DNA of 64,000 nucleotides from Euphorbia lathyris. Its lineage: Eukaryota; Streptophyta; Magnoliopsida; Malpighiales; Euphorbiaceae. Position numbers and translations under genes: made by a program. The notes under the pieces were generated by a model that had not been told where the DNA came from, did not search any database, and saw only the letters and a list, made by a program, of their open reading frames with translations. Below, in pieces: positions 60,373 through 64,000 of this stretch. How positions within the stretch are numbered: the first letter of the stretch is position 1; each line of letters starts with the position of its first letter. The stretch lies in the NCBI RefSeq assembly GCF_963576675.1, contig NC_088918.1, positions 69,241,501-69,305,500 on the forward strand, given 5' to 3'.

Positions 60373-62518
60373 CCCTCCCGGCGCTCCAGCAGTTCCCCAG
60401 CGGTGGCTAATTTTACATTGGCCGTTTCTAACTTCTTCACCGCGTTCCGCAGACCTTGCTCCATATCACGAAATAGATTTTCATCGTTCACACACATGTC
60501 GAAAACCTTGTTAGCATTTTGAATGGCCTGCATGCAATTTGCACAATTCAGGACACAGTTATTAGGAATGAACCTAGGCGAGAAGGTCAAACGAGCTTAC
60601 CACACCAAGCGCCGACAGAGTCTCCACACCGAGGTTCATCTTGGACACACCATCCATCCGTATCACTTCTCTGGGCACCTTAGCGATGCGAGCCATTGCC
60701 CGCGCAAGGTCGGACGTCATCATGTCGGAGTGCACCGACAAGCCCATCACATATTCCCGAAACTTAGCAATCATGACATCCACTCTTTTCATCATCTCCG
60801 GGTGATCGCCTAACCGATCCATCATCCCTGCCTCAAGCTCGGTCCCACCATCAGTACACGCTCATTTAGAGCCTTCGTGCGCCCCGATGGCATCATCACC
60901 AGCACGCACCTTTTCATTTTCTATCCCAGCAACAGACTTAACTTTGTCTTTTTTACATTTCCAGGTAAGGGGTCTTTGAATCTGCTGCTCGCCTTGTTCC
61001 TTTTCAGCAGCGGTCACCTCTGCAGCTTCTTTTGCCTCACTCTCTACCACAGGCATCCCTTGCAGTATGTCACCAGTAACATCAGTATCATCGTGCACGG
61101 CTAGCACGCCCCCCATGCTCTGCACCACTTGGTTCGCATCTTCAAGCGAAGAAAAGGAGGCCAAGGATCCGGATGGAATAGCAAAGGCTTCCTCCGCAGT
61201 CTCAAGGCCAACACCAAACTCGTTCGGATCAAAATCCATACTAACGCTAGGATCACCTGGACCTGCATCGGTAACATCATGGTCAATATATATTTCAAGC
61301 AAATACACGTTAGAACTACGAAATAAAGCTTACAACCCAGACCCTCACCTACGATGGCAACATTTACGGTTATCGCCTCCAACTCCGCTAGCTCTCCGTC
61401 CGAAAAATTATACCCGCGTTTCCATTTTTCGAAGTCCGCCTGCGACCAGCCAGCTAGCTGGGCCATTCGCCACTGTTTCTAGATATAATATCCAGCGGCC
61501 AGAAAATGTCCCACGAGCTCATCCACATCCTTCTTACTTTCTTCGTCCGTCGGCAACCCCTTTAAATACCTTATGAGATGCTCCTCCGATGGCAACATTG
61601 GTCGCGTTTTTAACCACCTACCCGAATCCATGGGATCCTCATTCCATGTCACGCGGAAAGGGAAGTCACCATCCAGTTTCCGCACTAGAAAGTACCGATG
61701 CCTAAACTCAGGGATCTTATCCTTCAGGCCACCGAGTACCTTAAACTTTTGATGAGAGAAGGTCACACGTTGGGAGCGGGGTCCCTTATTCGGCCAGAAG
61801 AATTCGCGAAACACCAGCCCGGTAGCTCGATATCTAGCCGACCGGCACAAAGAATAAAACGCCACCATCATCCTCCACCCGTTCGGATGAATTTGACCAG
61901 GACACAGGTCATACTCTTTTAATACCTCCACAAAGAAGGGAAGCAGAGGTAGCCGCATCCCTGACTCCAACTGCTCCTCATATACAACCAGCTTGTTTGC
62001 CCCGCCCACATGATGAGCACGATCATCTTCCTCCAGCGCCACCAACTCATAAGGCTGCCCTAATCGGTACACTGCAGAGATAGCGGCCAAGTCTGCGGAC
62101 ACAATAATACTATAGGCATCGTCCACCGAAAAGGATTTCGGCCTCTTCGGGCGGTGCCTCCCCTCAAAGCGTTTCCCATCCACACTCGTCACACCTGGCG
62201 ACCGCGTGCATACCCTTTCACGCATTTCTTCATAGATCAAAGCCAAAGGTCGTGCTTCGGTAATCACTCCCTTTGGTACAACCACAACTACTTCAAGGAC
62301 ACCGACACGGCCCCTCTAGGCGGGCGCTCAACGCTGGGCGGCGCGCGTACCACGGCGGTTTTCCTTTTCTTTCCAACAGCGACACCGCCCTCCTCCGCCG
62401 TCCTTACTCGCCTTTTTCTCTTTACAGATCGTTTTCGGGAGGCGTCACGAAGTGTAAAGTCGCCCAGTGTCACTGGCGGCAGTCGTTTTAGGGCTCCCCG
62501 TGAAGAACCCTTTGACAT
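60373..62518 (-). pseudogene. Truncated copy of antisense gene 1
   Basis: Identical in most residues to the gene at 54873-57445 (the 268-residue central frame at 61479-62285 is identical). It is cut at the duplication breakpoint within the coiled coil, so the C-terminal part is absent. It shares the frameshift and the first two stops, so these predate the duplication. Confidence 0.85.
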
Positions 62519-63057
62519 ATTATCCCTCCCAAGATAAACAAATAAAATAACGAAGCAGAAAAGATGAGGAAGAGGCAAGACTGACCTCACACGGCGTCTC
62601 GACCACGGGAACCATCCACCCTCCGATGAGCGCCATGAACAGGCAAGCCCGACGTTTGGAAAATTCTGATAAAAAGCGGAGAACAAATTACAATGCTGGC
62701 AACGAAACAAGGAGTCCAAGGAATGATATGGGCAAGTAGTACACACCAGATGAGACTTTGCAAAGAAAGCTTATGACCTTTTTTCCCTTATTTATACCTA
62801 AAACGGAGGCGCCGGCAGGGCACGGTATCCAACGATGCTTTACGGTGCATGCAGAAGCATTAATGAAGGGGCAATTAATTTTCGCGTTAAAACAAGGAGC
62901 ACATGCGACAATAGGAAAGGTCACCCCGACCACACTGACGCGAGAAACCTTTTCAGAACTTCTTGTTGCTCGATACGGCAATGATAACGCTATGAGCTCC
63001 CCGACTACACCTCGCATGCAATACTCGGTACACCTGACCGAAGGGGGGGGGACTACT

Positions 63058-63330
63058 TGATTCGGAATATCAACCGGGGGCCCAGTTGGCCCATAGGCCC
63101 AGCAGGGCCCAAGAAGGCTCAATATAAATAAGAGGGACACAACCTAAAGAAGGGGCGGGTAACATTATTTCTAAACTCTATCTTAATACCAAGAGTAATT
63201 TCCCTTGAGCTACTAATTGTCTTGATCGTCGGACTATATACAGGACCGCTCCCCACACAGGGACGATCATCGCAGAACGCGAGAACCTTACCCGGAGAGA
63301 GCCAGTTCGTTATTCCACGTATCCTGATTA
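63058..63330 (+). repeat. Extra LTR carried by the duplication
   Basis: Same as the 3' LTR at 57985 except one substitution. It shares the 3'-LTR-specific states, including the missing G, so it derives from the 3' LTR and not from the 5' LTR. Confidence 0.9.
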
Positions 63331-64000
63331 CTTACAATAAAGTTTATTTTAATTATAAATTATGTTATATTATTATTATTATCATCAAAAAGTTATTTTT
63401 TTCCCGTTCTCTAGACAGAGATTGTAAGCGTCTAATATACTTGATAATATACTTATTTTTGAAGAATTTGGATTATGCTAGTTACGAATTCAAAATGAAG
63501 GTAAATAAAAATAAATTTTGATGCTCAAAATCCTAAAAATGCACATTAATGATGAGATATTGAGATAATTGCTTATGCAATATTGACTTATATAGTTTTT
63601 AACTATTATATTGTGCTTTATACAAAATTGTTGGTATTTCAAGAGTTTTTAATAGATGAAAATGAAATATGATCATGGGACAAGTTGTTAAAAAATATTA
63701 TTATCTGAATCTCTTCAAATTCTCAAATGTTGAGCATAATGATTCCAATTAATAGAATTAATTTCATATATTAATTATAAACGTTTTTTTTTGTACTGGG
63801 TGGTTACAATTGCGATTTAATTCTATTTAACTAAAATTAATTTATGAACTTAATACTTCATTAAGAAAAAATAAAAAAAATTAATTAATGGGCAAAAAAT
63901 ATTTCACTCTACTCTTTATATGCTTATATATTGACAATCTAATCTAACCCTTCAAAAATCAACAAAAAAAAATGCTTATATATTGACATTCTCTGTTATT

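Larger units (their letters stand above)
60373..64000. repeat. Second copy of 55300-58927 (tandem duplication, offset 5073 bp)
   Basis: The sequence from 60373 matches 55300 onward to the window end, with about four substitutions in 3628 bp (for example the A/G in CTCC[A/G]GGTGATC and C/T in CTACTAA[C/T]TGTC). It includes a 3' part of antisense gene 1, an LTR and the flank. At 60372 the match ends abruptly. The copy runs past the window. Confidence 0.95.

Overview
The window is nuclear DNA of a eudicot plant. Genes have GT-AG introns, and their closest recognisable relatives are plant-specific families (EXORDIUM-like, an organelle-type PPR protein, a plant alpha-1,4-glycosyltransferase). The intergenic DNA is AT-rich and packed with plant transposable elements. 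No RNA genes, CRISPR arrays or bacterial-type operons were seen. All calls come from reading the sequence; no database search was run.

Layout. 1-8955: most of an autonomous Mutator-like element (MULE) of the Ulp1-carrying type; its left end lies outside the window. It encodes a transposase (+), a six-exon DUF1985/coiled-coil/Ulp1-protease protein (-) and a small Pro-rich coiled-coil protein (-). CGATAT-containing iterons sit in four separate non-coding places of the element. 8956-20099: gene-poor DNA with two hAT-like MITEs and a diverged tandem duplication. 20100-21089: intact intronless EXORDIUM-like gene (+). 22179-31425: five-exon type II membrane glycosyltransferase gene (-) whose introns host an RTE LINE, a short RTE-derived copy and two MITEs with 9-bp target duplications. 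31674-33500: a third such MITE and a decayed Ty3/gypsy integrase fragment. 33867-37644: eight-exon PPR gene (+) resembling Arabidopsis At2g35130, whose only possible ATG is split by an intron. 38659-39654: an open reading frame fusing a copia-type gag domain to a ubiquitin-like domain (-). 40760-46042: an L1-type LINE nested in a MITE, then a Tourist-type MITE that contains an Au-SINE-like fragment. 47606-58257: a complete 10.65-kb Ty3/gypsy element of the Tat type with 274-bp LTRs, an archaeal-type second RNase H, a 121-bp tandem array and two antisense genes with their own TATA boxes. 58263-60372: AT-rich flank with a Helitron 3' end. 60373-64000: a near-identical second copy (offset 5073 bp, about four substitutions) of the end of the Tat element plus its flank.

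The three or four host genes (EXL, glycosyltransferase, PPR, possibly gag-ubiquitin) look independent of one another. The transposons are layered: LINE in MITE, SINE in MITE, RTE and MITEs in introns, and an LTR element followed by a segmental duplication. The best candidates for undescribed biology are the gag-ubiquitin fusion, the MULE gene set with its distributed iterons, and the antisense genes of the Tat element, one of which has a gag-like zinc knuckle.
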